Source of the DNA: Brachionus manjavacas
Lineage: Eukaryota; Rotifera; Eurotatoria; Ploima; Brachionidae
DNA length: 64,000 nt
Reading direction: 5' to 3'
Assembly (NCBI GenBank): GCA_019054805.1
Contig: JAHQIY010000006.1
Coordinates: 2,542,001 to 2,606,000, forward strand
Made by a program: the position numbers and the translations under genes. The notes below the pieces were generated by a model. That model had not been told where the DNA came from. It worked only from the letters and a program-made list of their open reading frames with translations, and did no database searches. Numbering within the stretch: the first letter of the stretch is position 1; each line of letters begins with the position of its first letter. Shown in pieces: positions 1 through 13,186 of the stretch.

Positions 1-505
1 AATGTTAAATTAAATAATGCTTGAAATAATTGATTTTTTCACATTTTTAATTTTAAAATAATATTTGAGACACTTGAAATTATTTTGTTGTTACACTGGA
101 TATTGATGGAACAGAAAAAGAGGCTTTTAAAAAGTTTAATTTAAATTTAAATCATAGGTGACCATAAAATTCCAAAAAATTTTCACTTGATAAATATTAT
201 TAATATTCTAATATTTAAAGAAAAACGAAATTTTTTTTTATTTTTCTTCACAAAAAAGATGCGTGATAAGTGTAAATAGTGAGCACTCATATCGGACTTA
301 AAACTAAAAATTTGTCGAATTGTTTGATGATATAATTAAAGAGTAATAAACATGAAGAAAATTAACTTAAGTGTTTGTCTCTTTTCAGGATAAATAGATA
401 ATCTTTTTATTATTATTTTAAGCATTCAAAAATGGACTTATTTACTTAAGTCAAAGAACAAGATCAAAATTTATCTTTTGAAAAATAAAAATAATAAAAG
501 ATTAC
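1..505 (-). other. Intron sequence downstream of the last visible EGF exon
   Basis: The donor GT at 505-504 interrupts an EGF after the residues GVCIDL. The remaining 500 bases are AT-rich, and I found no convincing continuation of the EGF array in them. The next exon is probably to the left of the window. Confidence 0.5.
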
Positions 506-3500
506 CAAGTCAATGCAAACTCCATACAAGCATGGAAAACTAGAACATGCAAGCACTTTTATTTGACATATTTCACCTGTAAACCCGTTGGGACACAAAC
601 ATCTGAAACTCTCCATTTCATCGACACACGTGCCATTATTACGACAAGGCGAACTTTGACAAAAATTTAATTTGTTTTCGCATCTGGAACCATAATAATT
701 AAATGGACAATAGCAAGCATAGCTATTTGGCAAATTAATGCATGTTGCGTTATTTAAGCACGGCATTGACTCACAATTATCAATAGTTATCTCACAAAAA
801 ACTCCGGTAAAGCCCGAAGGACAAGTGCAGTAGACGCCGCTACCATCGGGTCTAGTTCGGCACAGACCATTATTTTTGCAAATTGTAGAATTGCACAGAT
901 CTATTTTTGAGTCGCATCTTGAACCAGTGAAACCATTAATGCACTCGCATCTAAAACCATCTGCCATATTGATACAAGTGCCTCCATTTAGACACAATAG
1001 TTGTCCTGGACTGGCATTACAGAAATCTACAAGCTTGTCACACAAATTTCCTGTATAGCCAACAGGACAATTACAATAATAAGAATTTACCAAATTTACA
1101 CATGTAGCATTGTTTTGACATTGGTTGGCCGCACACTGGTCAATTAGCTGGGAGCAATTTTTTGACGTGTAGCCTGGAGCACAATTACATGAAAAGTCAG
1201 TAACCAAGTTGACACAAGAACCACCATTTTGACAAGGCAGCAATTCGCATGCATCAATTTGAAGATCGCAATAAAAGCCTGTTTTGTCTATCGGACACAA
1301 GCATTTGTAAGCATTTTCAGTGGGCACACATGTCGACCCATGGGCACATCGATTCAATCTACAAAAATCGAATGCAGTTTCGCACAAAGTTCCTTGGTAG
1401 TTGGCAGGACACTGACAAAAAAACGAGTTGACCAAATCAGTGCATGTAGCGTTATTTCTGCATGGTGAGCTCTGACATTCATCAATGTTAATTTCACAAT
1501 TTTGGCCAGTGTAGCCAGGTCTACACGAGCACTTGTAGCTCGATCCGTTTGAGCTTGGTGACAAGTCAATGCACTGAAATGTTCCAATGGGATTACAAGG
1601 CCTTAGCGAACAAACATAGAAATATTCACAGTTGTTTCCATAATAATTTGGCAAACATTGACAAGCGTGGTAGCCGATCATGTTAGAGCAAGTGGCGTTG
1701 TTCTGGCACGGGTTTTGCCCGCAGTGGTCTACCAGCTGTTCGCAGTATTGACCTGTGTAGCCCGAGAAACAAAGACAATTATAGCTGCGAGTTCCATTGG
1801 GCAAAGTATTGGGCTGGCAAATACTTTGACCAAGCGTGCACTTGTTGTCCTCACACGGATCAAGAAGAATCTCACAAAATTGTCCGCTGAACTGAGGCGG
1901 ACACAGACACGTGAAGTTTGAGGAGCCAATCGGAGAGTTGACACAAGTTCCACTATTGCATAAATTGACTCCTTTTAGACAGGGATCTATTAAATTTTCA
2001 CAAAATGTTCCCGTATGAGTTTGTGGACAAATGCAGGTAAAGTTATTAGGTGCAATATCTATGCAAATGCCAGAGTTAAGACACGGCGAGTACATGGTGC
2101 ATATGGATTTTGTCTTGTCACAATTTTGCCCTTCATATCCTTGAATACACTGACAGTAGTAGCTCAAAGTGTTGTTTGGAAAATATTGCGGGTAACAGGT
2201 TCCGTAAGACCCGCAAATTGTAAAATTGGTAGTTTCATTTATAATGCATGGATTTGTGTTTGTGAGACACGTCTGACCAGTATATCCTGGTGGGCAAATG
2301 CATCTGAACGAATTTATCTGATCAATACATATGCCATTGTTGGCGCAAGGATTTGAAAGACACTCGTTGTCGTTTATCTCGCAATTGTGTCCGGAAAAGC
2401 CCGGCTTACAAACACAACTGTAAGTTGACTGATAATTTATACATCGATCATATTGATCTCTTATACAAGGCTCAGATGCACAATAGTCTATTGACGATTC
2501 ACAGAGTTGGCCAGTAAATCCTGGCTTGCAGATACAGGTAAATGTGTTGTGAGTTTGGTTGTTTTTGCACAGAGCAGTCTGTGACTGAATGCATGAATTG
2601 GACGAGCAATAGTCTATTCGGTTTTCACAATATTGCCCAGTAAATCCTGGCGGACACACGCAACCGAAGCTTCCCAACTCATTTATACAAGTACTGTTAT
2701 TTAAACACATACTTGGTAAGATTTGACACTCATCAATATCATCATTACATGTTTTAGAATTGGTCCAACCTGGATCACACTTAAAATGTTTAAATTTTAG
2801 TACTACTTATTTTTTCTCTATTTATTAATATCTTCAAATTTATTAAAATTTTAATTAAAAATTTTGACATAAAGACCCGAGAAGTTATTTAGACTTGTCA
2901 AAATTTTTGTGATGTTTTTAACTTTTTTTTGCCCTTAGATTCAGTTATTTTTAAAATTTTTAAATTTAATAAATAATTTTATATTCATAATAGCATATTA
3001 TTATAGAATAAAAATAACCAAAATAAAAATTTTCGTTAGCTTTTAATGCTATAGATAACTCTTTGGACTTTTCGAGTGTTAATGGTTAAAAAGATGAATC
3101 TTCTAGTGTGAAAATTATTTTTTTACAAAATTAGTTTTTGGCATATAAGAAAAAATATAACTATACGGTTTCATCTAGTTTTTATAACAAAGGTTTTTAT
3201 ATAAGTATTCAAAATCTATACCTTTTTTCTGTTTATTTTTTTAAAATAGTGATAGAAACCTCTTAAATATTAAAATTACAACTATTTTTGTTTAATATAT
3301 AAAAAATTAGGCTTTTAGCACTCATAAATAATTTAGAAATGAAATAATTGTTCGTTTTTAAAAAAATTTTCTATGATGATTTTAAACAGCAAATTGCAGT
3401 TTATATAAAAATTTAGATGATAATGCCCAAAAACATTACTATCAAAAGAAGGTAATTTTGTTGCAGAATCTAATTTTCCAAGAAATTTTATTTATGCATG

Positions 3501-6120
3501 CAGAACCATTCATAAAACTTAGGTATAAGATGGAAACTATTCATAAAAATATGTTTTTATATTTAATTTTTTAATTAAAAATGATTAAAAATATTTTTTT
3601 AAAGGGAATTTTTCAGCATGATGATGAAAATTTGATCGCAAAGTTCAATTTGTTTATTTAAATTTTCGAATCACTCATTTAACAGATTACTGTAAAATCT
3701 AAGAAAAATTAAATATCATTTTTCATTTTCTTTAATTTTTAAATTGAAATTTAAAAGAATAAAATTGTATGAATATTACTTGAAAAAATAGAAAAAAATA
3801 CTCAAAAATAGAAAAAATTGGTTTTAATTTCGAAATTGATTACTTAATTTTTAAAATTTTTAAATCAAATTTCATTTAGATATTGATATTTTGATTGAAA
3901 TTAACATTTTTTATATTAATTAAAATAATGAATACTCTTTAATGCCATTAATCAAACGAAATAATGAGACAAAAATAAATTATTTCTTACATTACAAAAG
4001 TAGTCGTTAATCAAATTATAGCACATTCCATGAACACAAGGTCTTGACTCACACAAATCCAAATGTTGCTCACAATTGATGCCACTGAACCCTTTTGATA
4101 AAATTTCAAATTAAATTTTTTATCAAATTAAATCGATTAAATAAATTATTACTCGGGGGACAGTTACAATAATAGCCTTTAAAAATAGAAACACAAGTAG
4201 CATTATTAACACAAGGCATTGATTGACAATAATCAATTTGCATCTCGCAGTATTTTCCTGTATACCCCTCGTAACATGAACAACTAAAATCAGTGTAATT
4301 CTCAAATGGTACACAAACGCCGGCATTTGAACATTGGGCAGTAGAATTTCTACACGGATTGATATAAGCCTGACAAAAAATACCAGAAAAAGACGGTGGA
4401 CAAACACAAGAAAATCCGCTAGAAGTTGATTTGCATGTACCTCCATTTAAGCACGGAGAAGACCGACATTGATCAACAGTTGACTCGCACCTTTGTCCTG
4501 TATACCCTGGCGAACAGCAACATGCTCCTTTCCAGCAACTACCACCATTTAAACAAGGAGGATAATTATTTTGATCTGATGTTGAGATCGCTGGACATTC
4601 TGGGTCTATACTCGGATTGATTAATCGTGTGTTACATTCTGGAAAACTTCCCCATCCATCCTTGCACTTCAATCGACCAAAGTAATCACACTCTTGATGG
4701 ATTTCGCATGTGTCAACTGCTTCACATCTTGTGTCACAATTATCTCCATAAAAATTCTCCGGACAGATTATTTTAACTTCACAGTATTTTCCCTTGAAGC
4801 CCAATTTGCATCGGCAATAGCCGTAACCAGTTTGTGGATCAATGAAGCATTCACCTCCATTTTGGCAAGTGGTTACCTCACAGGAAATTATTTCTGAGCA
4901 GTTGTTTCCTCCAAATCCCTTATTACAACAACATGTTGGAATTGTTTGATCTGAAGGGAGAAATGGACTGTCATAACAAAATCCTTTGCCAGAACAGTAT
5001 TCTTGGTCAGTTTTGTCGCAAAGTTGAACAGAAAAATTTCGCTTAACACAAGCAGTTTCGGGCTCATAAAAACCCGGATAGCAAATTTTAGCGCCAGTAT
5101 TTTCATCACAACTGTAATGTCCACCTTCACAACTGTCCTGCTGAACACATCTTACGTTACAAGTGGGCGTAAAAAAGTTAGTACGACACTTAATTGCTAC
5201 CCGAAGTGACAAACTTTAAGTTAAAAATAAAATAAATTCTTATTTTAAAAATTTTTTTTTTACTAAGTTTTAAAATTATTATTGCTTAATTGTCCAAGTT
5301 TATTTGAATAAGAAATCCAATCAATTGTGTTTGAAAGACCATTTGTAGGTATTGTATCTTGATCTTTATTAAAATCAATCAAATAAAAATCAATTAATTT
5401 GTCTTTTTCGTTGATATTAATGGCACGGCGATCTGAATTGTCATCAATTGCAAAAATTTTGATCAAATACCTTGGCTAAAAAGGGAGTTAATTGAAAATT
5501 TTTTTTATTTTTTAAAGCTCTACACTCACCAAAGACCGATAATTCCAATTTAGATTAAAAATAAAAGGTCTTGTAGCTTGTGGATTTTGACTAAAGTCAA
5601 AAGTGTTCAAATCACGAAGGCCATTTAAAAGATAGCTTCCATATTGGCAACTGTTAGCGTCTGAAGCATTTAGACTGAAAAAAAAATAGAAAAAAGTAAA
5701 TTTTAAAATAGTTTAATTTACATATAATCTGAGGAATCTAAACAAATTTTTATACCCACGTCACAACGTGGGGGAAGTGAAGTGCAATTTTGTTGGTTCA
5801 AATAACTGTCACAGCACTGACCATTGTATAGAGCTCCGCTCGGGTTTGTAAAATTTACTAAATCTATGAAAAGGACAACATCCGATTTTACTTGGCCAAC
5901 GCTGATACTCTAAAAAATATCAAATTAATCTCGGAAATATTTTATTAATTTTGAATATTCTAATTGTTTTACTAACAAAAAAAAGCAAAATAAAAACTTT
6001 TTTGTTTTTCACCAAATAACACGCTGATGAAAAACAAAGATTTATTTCTAAATAGTTTTAAAAAAATCTTACAAAAAGCCATGAATAGAAAATAATGTAG
6101 AAGAATTCGCGTTGTGTCAT
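506..6120 (-). CDS. Delta/Serrate-like Notch ligand with two DSL-like modules and at least 25 EGF repeats (3' end beyond window)
   Basis: Exons, read right to left: 6073-6120, 5722-5909, 5530-5674, 5264-5475, 4153-5213, 3991-4091, 506-2779 (partial protein of 1343 aa). The ATG at 6120 opens a hydrophobic signal peptide (FFYIIFYSWLF). Residues about 17-190 match the MNNL/C2-type N-domain of Notch ligands (NGQCCDS; PFIFNLNW; YLIKIFAIDD). A DSL domain spans about 207-253 (CRTNFF, GGHYSC), followed by two EGF repeats, a second DSL-like module (348-391; CPENFYGDNC, GRLKCKDGW), and then at least 23 EGF repeats, many with the IDxC...CPPGFTG pattern. All exon phases agree. The last exon here ends at a GT donor in the middle of an EGF, so further EGFs, the transmembrane segment and the tail lie left of the window. 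The role, signalling to Notch on neighbouring cells, is inferred from the MNNL-DSL-EGF order. Canonical ligands have one DSL and at most about 16 EGFs, so orthology to Delta or Serrate is not assigned. A secreted DSL-EGF protein remains possible. Confidence 0.85.
2780..3990 (-). other. Intron of the Notch-ligand-like gene, 1.2 kb
   Basis: This AT-rich intron separates the one-EGF exon 3991-4091 from the 2.27-kb EGF exon. It is the only long intron in the visible part of the gene. I see no ORF of interest or repeat in it. Confidence 0.7.
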
Positions 6121-9100
6121 TGAGTTGTAAATTTTGGGGATCAAAGATCCAATTTTAAGTTTTTGCGTTTTGGTCATTCTCTAATTTGCATATTACACTC
6201 AGAAGAATAAAATTAGCTCAAAATTTCCAATTAGGATATATCCTGATTGTATTTTTCGATTCGTTGTCAGTAAATAGATGTAGGGCTTACTTTTGATTAA
6301 ATAAAAATTATTCAAACATAAAAAATCAAAACAACAAAACAATTCTGAAAATTAAATTCATAGAAAATCTAAAAAAAAAGTTTTACTCAAATTTTTAAAG
6401 CTTATAATTGGAATAAAAATATATTCAGACAATTTTAAGCAATTTTAAAAAGGACAATTGAAATTGTTTAACACTTTAAATTTGTAGTTTAGTTGGTTTC
6501 AAGTAGAAATCAAGTTTTTTTTTCTTAGCCGTAAAAAATCAAAAGAAAAATTAAATTTTTTTCTTATGAAAACAATTTTTGGCTCTTTTGAATAAATAAA
6601 GCCCTATTTCAGGATCTTAGATTTGGAGGTAAAAAAAAAAGTAATGAGACAAACCTGGTCGATCTTTTTCAGGCGTTTTAAACGATTGTCTCTGTTAAAA
6701 CTTGAAAGAAAATTAAGAATTGCTTAAAAAATAAAATAACAATCTAAATGAAGATTCTTTATTTTAATAATTATTAAAAGCGTGCTTACAACAGCTTAAG
6801 GTACACAATTAGCTGATATTATAAATAAATAAAAGGTAAAATGAACAAATTTAATCTTTTCAGTGCTTTATCTTAAAAGAATACTTTTTTTTCAAGTGAA
6901 ATTTTAAAAGAAGTAGGCAGCAAGATGATTAAATGAGAAAATCTCAATGATTAATTTTTCTGCGGTCAATCCAAAATCAAATTTTTTAAATTAAATTAAA
7001 AAATTTCAAAATTTCATTTAACTTAAAATTGTCATCATGTCGAAAATATTTAAATCTTTTGAATATTTTAGGACTTTTTTCTAAATATTTTCTAAACCAA
7101 AATGATTATTATTGATATTTGAAATAGCGCAGTGTGTTCTTAAGTTTATTTAAAAGATTAAATTCTAAATTAGTATAGGATTAGATAATTTTCTAGTTGC
7201 TATTCGATTTGAAGTATGAGAATTTTGTTTTTTTACAAATTTAAAAAAATATTTAAATTTGCCTTCAATTACCACTTAATATCCACTTAATTAACAAGAA
7301 AAATGTTTTCTCCGATTTATATCATTGTGAATAATCTAAGCAAAGTCCAAATAAATAGATAAAAAAAGCATCCAATTTAGATCCCTCACTTTGAATTACC
7401 CTGTGTAAATATTACGAAACTTGATTTGATTTTCTCTGAAAAATAAATAATAAAATCATATTTGAGCAAAAGGTACTTGGATAAACTAAAAAATTTAATT
7501 GACTTTGCTCGTAATTTTTCCTAATACATGCTAACAAAAATTATTTCAACGAGATTTTTATGAATTCCCACAATTTCAGACTATTGGGCTTCAATGCTAG
7601 TTTTAGATAGATCTTCCAATAATTATAAAAACCAGTGGTGTCAATAAAAACCTTAATAGCTTGGAGATAAATGAATATAAAATTTTTAAATTCAATTGTT
7701 CTACTTCTTTGGAACACTTTCTATTGCCTTTTCTGGGTGATTTTTTTTATTAAATAAAAATTTTATTTTTTCGGAAAACTTATTATTTTTTCCAAATTGC
7801 TAGGTTACAGCAAATTACTCATGTCAAAAAAAAATTATTAATCCTTTATTTTTGCAAAAATTTAAAAAAAATAAAAGTTTGATCTCAAGTTCGTGACTGA
7901 AAATTTTCAATACCATTGCTGACACTTAGGAAAACCCTAATGCAGACTACTATGCATAATTTTGTTTGAAAAAAGTATTATTTACCATGGAAAAAACTTA
8001 TGTAATAGCTTTGAGAAAAAATAAAATTTTATTTAAAGAAAAAATTTAGTGCTGGACATTGATTTTTGACTTTAAAAGTCATAAATTTCACTACTTAATT
8101 GACTATTTCAATATTTAATATCGTTAAATATATCGCTAAAACAAAAGACAATAATACGAAAAGCTCAAATATTTGAACTATGTTTCTAATTTGATCCAAA
8201 CTATAACTGGTATTGTATAGAATTATGTTTAGTTTAAAATTCAATCGACTATCGCTGGTACCGTCTTGAAAAAAAATTTAATAAATCTGAAATTCAATAG
8301 TTTAATATTTTTTTGACAACAAAATTGTGTAATTTAAAATTTTTCTGCAAATATTTATTTTTCAATCGGATCTTTTTAGTGTCCAAAAATTAACATTATT
8401 AAATCTTTAATTTTTTTTCTTGACAAAATTGTTAAACCATTAAAACAATACCTAAATTTTCAAACTTCAATCTAAACAAATAGGTTAAATTTTCTTGGCA
8501 CTCTTTAAGCAGCAACTTAAAATAGGTCTTGAATTTTTTTTTATCTGATGAAGTAAATATAATTTGGACTGACTAGATTCTCGGTCTGAATAAAATAATT
8601 AAAAAACGCTAATTTTCTAAATTTCAAAAGAACTAAATTAATGCTAAGTTGGTTTAAAAATTTTGAGTAAAAATTATTTCTGCTTTTAAATCTCAATTTT
8701 TAAAAATAAAACATAGCAAACAAAATATATTGTTATATAATCGATCCTAATATTATAAATGAAAAAAATTAACGATTATTTAAAATTATTTAATTCTGAA
8801 AAAAAATTCAGGTATGTTGAAATTTTCGTTCATTTTAATCCTTCTTGCCATTTATTTTTGCATTTAAAGCACTCATTCAGCATATTTAACACATGTAAAA
8901 AAATTCAATATTTTAAAAAATAAATCGCTTTCCTTGAAATTGAAAATCAATTATGGTAGCACAATTGGCGTTTTTGTTTTGATTGAAATCGATATTTTGC
9001 AGCCACCGTTTTATCATGTAAGGAATTATATCAAAATTAACTCTTTTTTAGTGATTCGAGAAAAAAACCAAGACCAGTTAAAATTACCTTAATAAAATAA

Positions 9101-10388
9101 AAAAAAGAAAATAGATTGTTTTTACGTTACTGTAAAAACAAATAAATAATAAAAAATGTTATTTTTATTGAAAATTTCAAAAAATTATAAAAATTTTTGT
9201 CTTCAAAAAAAAAATTACGACAATAAAAAATTATTGAGTCTGATATTTAAACTATACTAAAGAATAAAAACTTTAAAAAAAAAAATTTTAAACTAATTTC
9301 TGGGTCAAGTCTTAATTGAATTCTCAAATCAATTTTTAAAATTTTTAATCCCGAAAATTGCATGCACTAAGAGATGACCAACACATTTTTAAAAGCAAAA
9401 ATTCCATTTAGCCGATTCCCAGGACAAAACAATTTCAAATGAAAAATTTCTTTAAACAATTCACCAGACTCAAAGTCATTTTTATCAAGTTATTTATTTG
9501 AAAAAAAAAATTAATTTGACGATCCACTTTTGGATGCTTTGTGATCAAGATTTAAGAAGAAAATATTGTTTTTATTCTCAAATTGACCGATATAACTAGA
9601 ATTCCTTTTTATTAATTAAAAGATAGTATTTTATAAACTGTTTGACAGGGTCAAATAAAAATCAAGTTCCGATCGTAGCTGTGCCAAGCCTATGCTTTTC
9701 TTAATACACTTAAATTTTTAATAAATATTTTAATAAATGACAATCAGCATCTTAAAAATAGATTCTTTTTCGATCTGTCACAATTTTAATTAAGATTATG
9801 GAGTAGAATATTTAGACAAAACGATTTAATAAATTTTAAAAACAAATAGTTTTTAATTATTTTATGTACAATCTCTTAAAAATCCTCATTAAATTTAAAA
9901 GGTGGTTTAATCTTTAAAAGTTTAGGACCAAGAATTTTTTTAAATGAATAAAAAATAATCATTCTAAAAAAGTTGATTGCTTTACAAATATAAATATTAT
10001 TCTAATTTTTTTGTTATTAAAAATTTTTCAATGTATAGATGATTCTTTTAAAATTTATCTTAATTATTTAATAATTGTGAAATTTCCACAAAAATCAAAT
10101 TTAATTTTAAATGACGCAAATTATTTAGACATTTATCTATTTTTAAAGAAAAATTAATTCTATGTAAAATTTTAATCCTTTAGTAAATCATTTAGACTTC
10201 AATTTGATCAAATTAACGCAATTTTCAATTTTAATATTCTGATGAATCAGGCGAGTATTCTTCTAATGAGCAAACATTGTGTAATATCATATTTCTTCTA
10301 ATTTGAATTAAAACTAAAAAGAAAAAAGAATATTAAATAATCAATTTAAAAAAACTGAATTATTAAAAATTTAAAAATATTAATTAAC
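6121..10388. other. Intergenic, 4.3 kb between the Notch-ligand gene and CHMP3
   Basis: Very AT-rich sequence rich in homopolymer A and T runs. It holds no ORF with family similarity, no recognisable RNA gene and no clear repeat. It must contain the promoter of the minus-strand Notch-ligand gene (start 6120), but I can identify no specific site. Confidence 0.5.
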
Positions 10389-10394
10389 TTTATT
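10389..10394 (-). other. AATAAA polyadenylation signal of CHMP3
   Basis: TTTATT on the plus strand reads AATAAA on the minus strand, 85 nt after the CHMP3 stop codon. It is assigned by position and consensus only. Confidence 0.5.
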
Positions 10395-10478
10395 AAATTA
10401 AGAAAAAATAGGCTTTTCTCAAGAAGCTCTTTACATAATTGATAAAAAATTTAAAAAAGCTGAATCTACAGCAAAATT

Positions 10479-11290
10479 TCATGATCTCAAAGCGTCCAAC
10501 CGTTTAGAAATTTCATCTTGTTCTTCCAGATCATCGTCCGAAATATCTGCTGCTGCCTCATGGACTGGAAGGCTTTTTTGGACGTCCGGCGCGTCCTTTA
10601 ACTTTCCTTGGGTGATTTCTAGAATTATTTTGTCAACTTCTTCATCGGCTACTCGATCAATATCATCATCGTCTAGAACACTATCAACAGTGTCATTAAT
10701 CAATTCGTCAATAATGCCCATTTTCATCATTTCTTTGCTCATTTCCTGCATTGTTTTTTGCATTTCGGGAAGTTTCATCAAATTTGACATGGCTGTCATT
10801 ACTTCAGTGCTTGATTTCATCGCTCCGGCTATTTTCATTTGTCCAAGTTGATTTTTCATTTGCATCATAACTGAATTCATTTGAGCTTTTGAAGCATAAA
10901 TTCTGGCCTTTTGTTTTTTAGAACTAAAAAATTAAGTAAATATAATTTTTAATTAAAATTTTTAAGGCTACATACTGAACAAGGGATTTGGCGGCAATTT
11001 TGCACACATCCATTTGGTTTTTTTTGGCTGCATTTTTAATCATGACAATCGTTTTTTGCTCTTCTCTTTCGATTTCTTTTAAAATTTAAATAATTCAGCC
11101 TGAAATTTGAATTTAAAAAAAATATACGCCTTATCTGTCTGTCTAAGATTCGACTCTCAGATCTTAATTTGCTGCTTATTTGATTTACCTGATTAAAAAT
11201 ACTTAAACAAATTAGATCCTTGTTTCACTTAAAAATTACTTTTTCCTTTGCTTTTTCGTATGGAGGGACATCGCTTCCAAATAGACCCAT
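10479..11290 (-). CDS. CHMP3: Charged multivesicular body protein 3 (ESCRT-III subunit VPS24)
   Basis: Exons 11240-11290, 11128-11188, 10976-11075 and 10479-10923 give 218 aa; human CHMP3 is 222. The protein begins MGLFG, which in the family supports N-myristoylation. It carries the basic first helices (RILDRQIRQIEREEQK, KNAAKKNQMDVCKIAAKSL), the segment YASKAQMNSVMMQMKNQL, the hallmark STEVMTAMSNLMKLPEMQ and EMSKEMMKMGIIDEL, an acidic autoinhibitory tail, and a C-terminal MIM-type motif (RLDALRS). This pattern fits CHMP3 better than CHMP2A or CHMP2B. The protein assembles with CHMP2 and CHMP4 into membrane-cutting filaments for multivesicular body sorting, cytokinesis and membrane repair. 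The introns are 51-52 nt and the phases close exactly. Nothing is broken, and it looks functional. Confidence 0.95.
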
Positions 11291-13186
11291 TTCAAAATTT
11301 TAATTAACTTTTGAAAAAAATATCAATAGTTCCTATTAAATTATTCTAAGTGCTTGAAGCTGTGGCCCTTTGCTTAGAAATTCTAAATTTTTAAACATAA
11401 ATTTTTAATTTTTTATTAAAATACTTTAATCCTAGTGTATTTTTTGTTGTCTTATTCAACTAATTTCAAAATTAATATTATTCAGAGAAAAATTAGTAAA
11501 TTTCTTTTATTATACGGAATATAAAAATTATTCAAATAGCTAACCAGCCTAAAAAATGATGATTAATCGATGAAAATTGATAGATGAATCATTAATGAGT
11601 TAGGAACCATTTCATCTAAATTCATCGATGAATTTTTTTTTTAATACATCATAATTTATTTAATTATTAAATAATAATTTTTTTAATTTTTCAAATAATT
11701 TTAAAAATAATAATAAGCAAAAATTTAATAAAAAAAGTTTTTTTTTAAACGATTTTAATTACAATCTCAATTCAAAATTGATTTAAGGCGAACATCAATT
11801 CACATTTTTCTCAATAGAATGACTTTAATTTTTGATTTTAAAAGTTGCTTTTAAGTTCGAGAATTACTTAATTGCTCTATAACAAGACAAAAAGTAGCTT
11901 GAGTGAATTTGAAATCAAAGAACATTGTAAGCAATTCAATTACAGTAGGTTCGCACTTAACTCGTATAACAGTTCAGATATTTCCCCGAATACTTTAAGT
12001 AAGTTTTTAGTTTTAGATATATCTCGTTTATCACTCTGGACAAACGGGATGATATATCGGCGAACCAACTGTATATAAATAACCTCTTTTGTTAAGAGCT
12101 GATACACTGAAAAAACAATTGAGCACGAATTAACTCTAAATATCGGCTTCCTGGAGTATATCAGCAGTATATGGATATATCAGCTTCATCTCTTTCTTCT
12201 ATTAGAGTAAGTAATTCTTCTTAGCTGGCTGATTTTATAATTTTCTTTATTTTTTTCTCATTATTTCGGTAATCTACGAATTTTTAGGCAATGTCTACAT
12301 AAATAAAATTTCAAATTATATTAATGGCTTTTCAAAAATAAAATTAATTAGCAATTTTTCTTCGTATCTTTTAAAGAAATTCTGCAACTGTTTACAAATA
12401 ATATTCGATGTCAACTAACTAAGTTTGTTTCGTTTAATTTCTGCTTGAAAAACTGAAAAACTTTTTATTATTCAAATTTAAAAATTTGTGATAGAAAAGA
12501 AAACATTAATTGTTATATTTTTAATCAATCAATCATTTTGATCCGAGTTAAGATTAAAATTAAAATCCAAAGCATAAACTCTAATTTTAAATTTTAAATT
12601 TTGAGTATTTCTTAATTTGGAAAAAGATCAGTTGGTTTAATTTTATAAATTTGTTTACTCATATTGCTTCAAATAAAAGTTAAATTTAATAAAATCAAGT
12701 TATCATTTCAGATCATGTTAATTTATAAAGTCAAATTTAAGACCCCTCTGATAAATTTATGCATGGAGTTTCTAAGATAGTAACAAAACGTTGACTTTAA
12801 CTATTGCCTTTAGTCAAAAAAATTTGTGATTTAGTTTTGTTTAGTTATTAAATGTAATTTCAGTCTATTTTTTGTAATTTAAGTTTTTAAAAAAATTAAA
12901 ATTTGGCATTATGAATTTTTAAACAAGCCTTCCAAAAGTTACCAAAAAAAATTATTTTTCATTAATTTAAATTGACAAAATTGAACTTTTTAAACTTTGA
13001 TGATGAAACAACATGAAATAAAATATGTTTCACTAAATTCAATTATTTTTAAGGAAAATACTAATGATAAAATCAGAAAGCAATTTTTTTTTTTTAAATT
13101 CTAAAATTCGGTCATTGCTACTTAAATAATTTTGAATTAGCTGTTTATATTTGTTTATATTTTTAATCCTGAGAAGACAATGTATA
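11291..13186. other. Intergenic, 1.9 kb, with one short MITE
   Basis: AT-rich sequence upstream of CHMP3, presumably including its promoter. Apart from the MITE at 11941-12073 I see no gene. ORFs here are short and without family similarity. Confidence 0.5.
11941..12073. mobile_element. Short pogo/Tigger-type MITE, about 130 bp
   Basis: A TA dinucleotide followed by CAGTAGGTTCG (11943-11953) is mirrored at the other end by CGAACCAACTG (12061-12071) followed by TA. That gives 11-bp terminal inverted repeats with one mismatch, starting CAGT and flanked by the TA duplication typical of pogo/Tigger elements. Inside, an arm beginning GATATATCTCGTTT is partly mirrored by AAACGGGATGATATATC. There is no coding capacity, so it would need a transposase supplied elsewhere. 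The boundaries come from these repeats only. Confidence 0.6.

Noticed and set aside
1354-1953. Alternative minus-strand frames overlapping the EGF array
   Set aside because: Same strand but shifted relative to the EGF frame. They lack the regular six-cysteine pattern and are by-products of the real exon.
876-2356. Plus-strand open frames of 60-113 codons opposite the EGF exon
   Set aside because: They are antisense shadows of the cysteine-rich EGF coding frame on the minus strand, with no similarity of their own.
10612-10851. 79-codon plus-strand frame opposite CHMP3
   Set aside because: Ser/Ile-rich antisense shadow of the CHMP3 coding exon.
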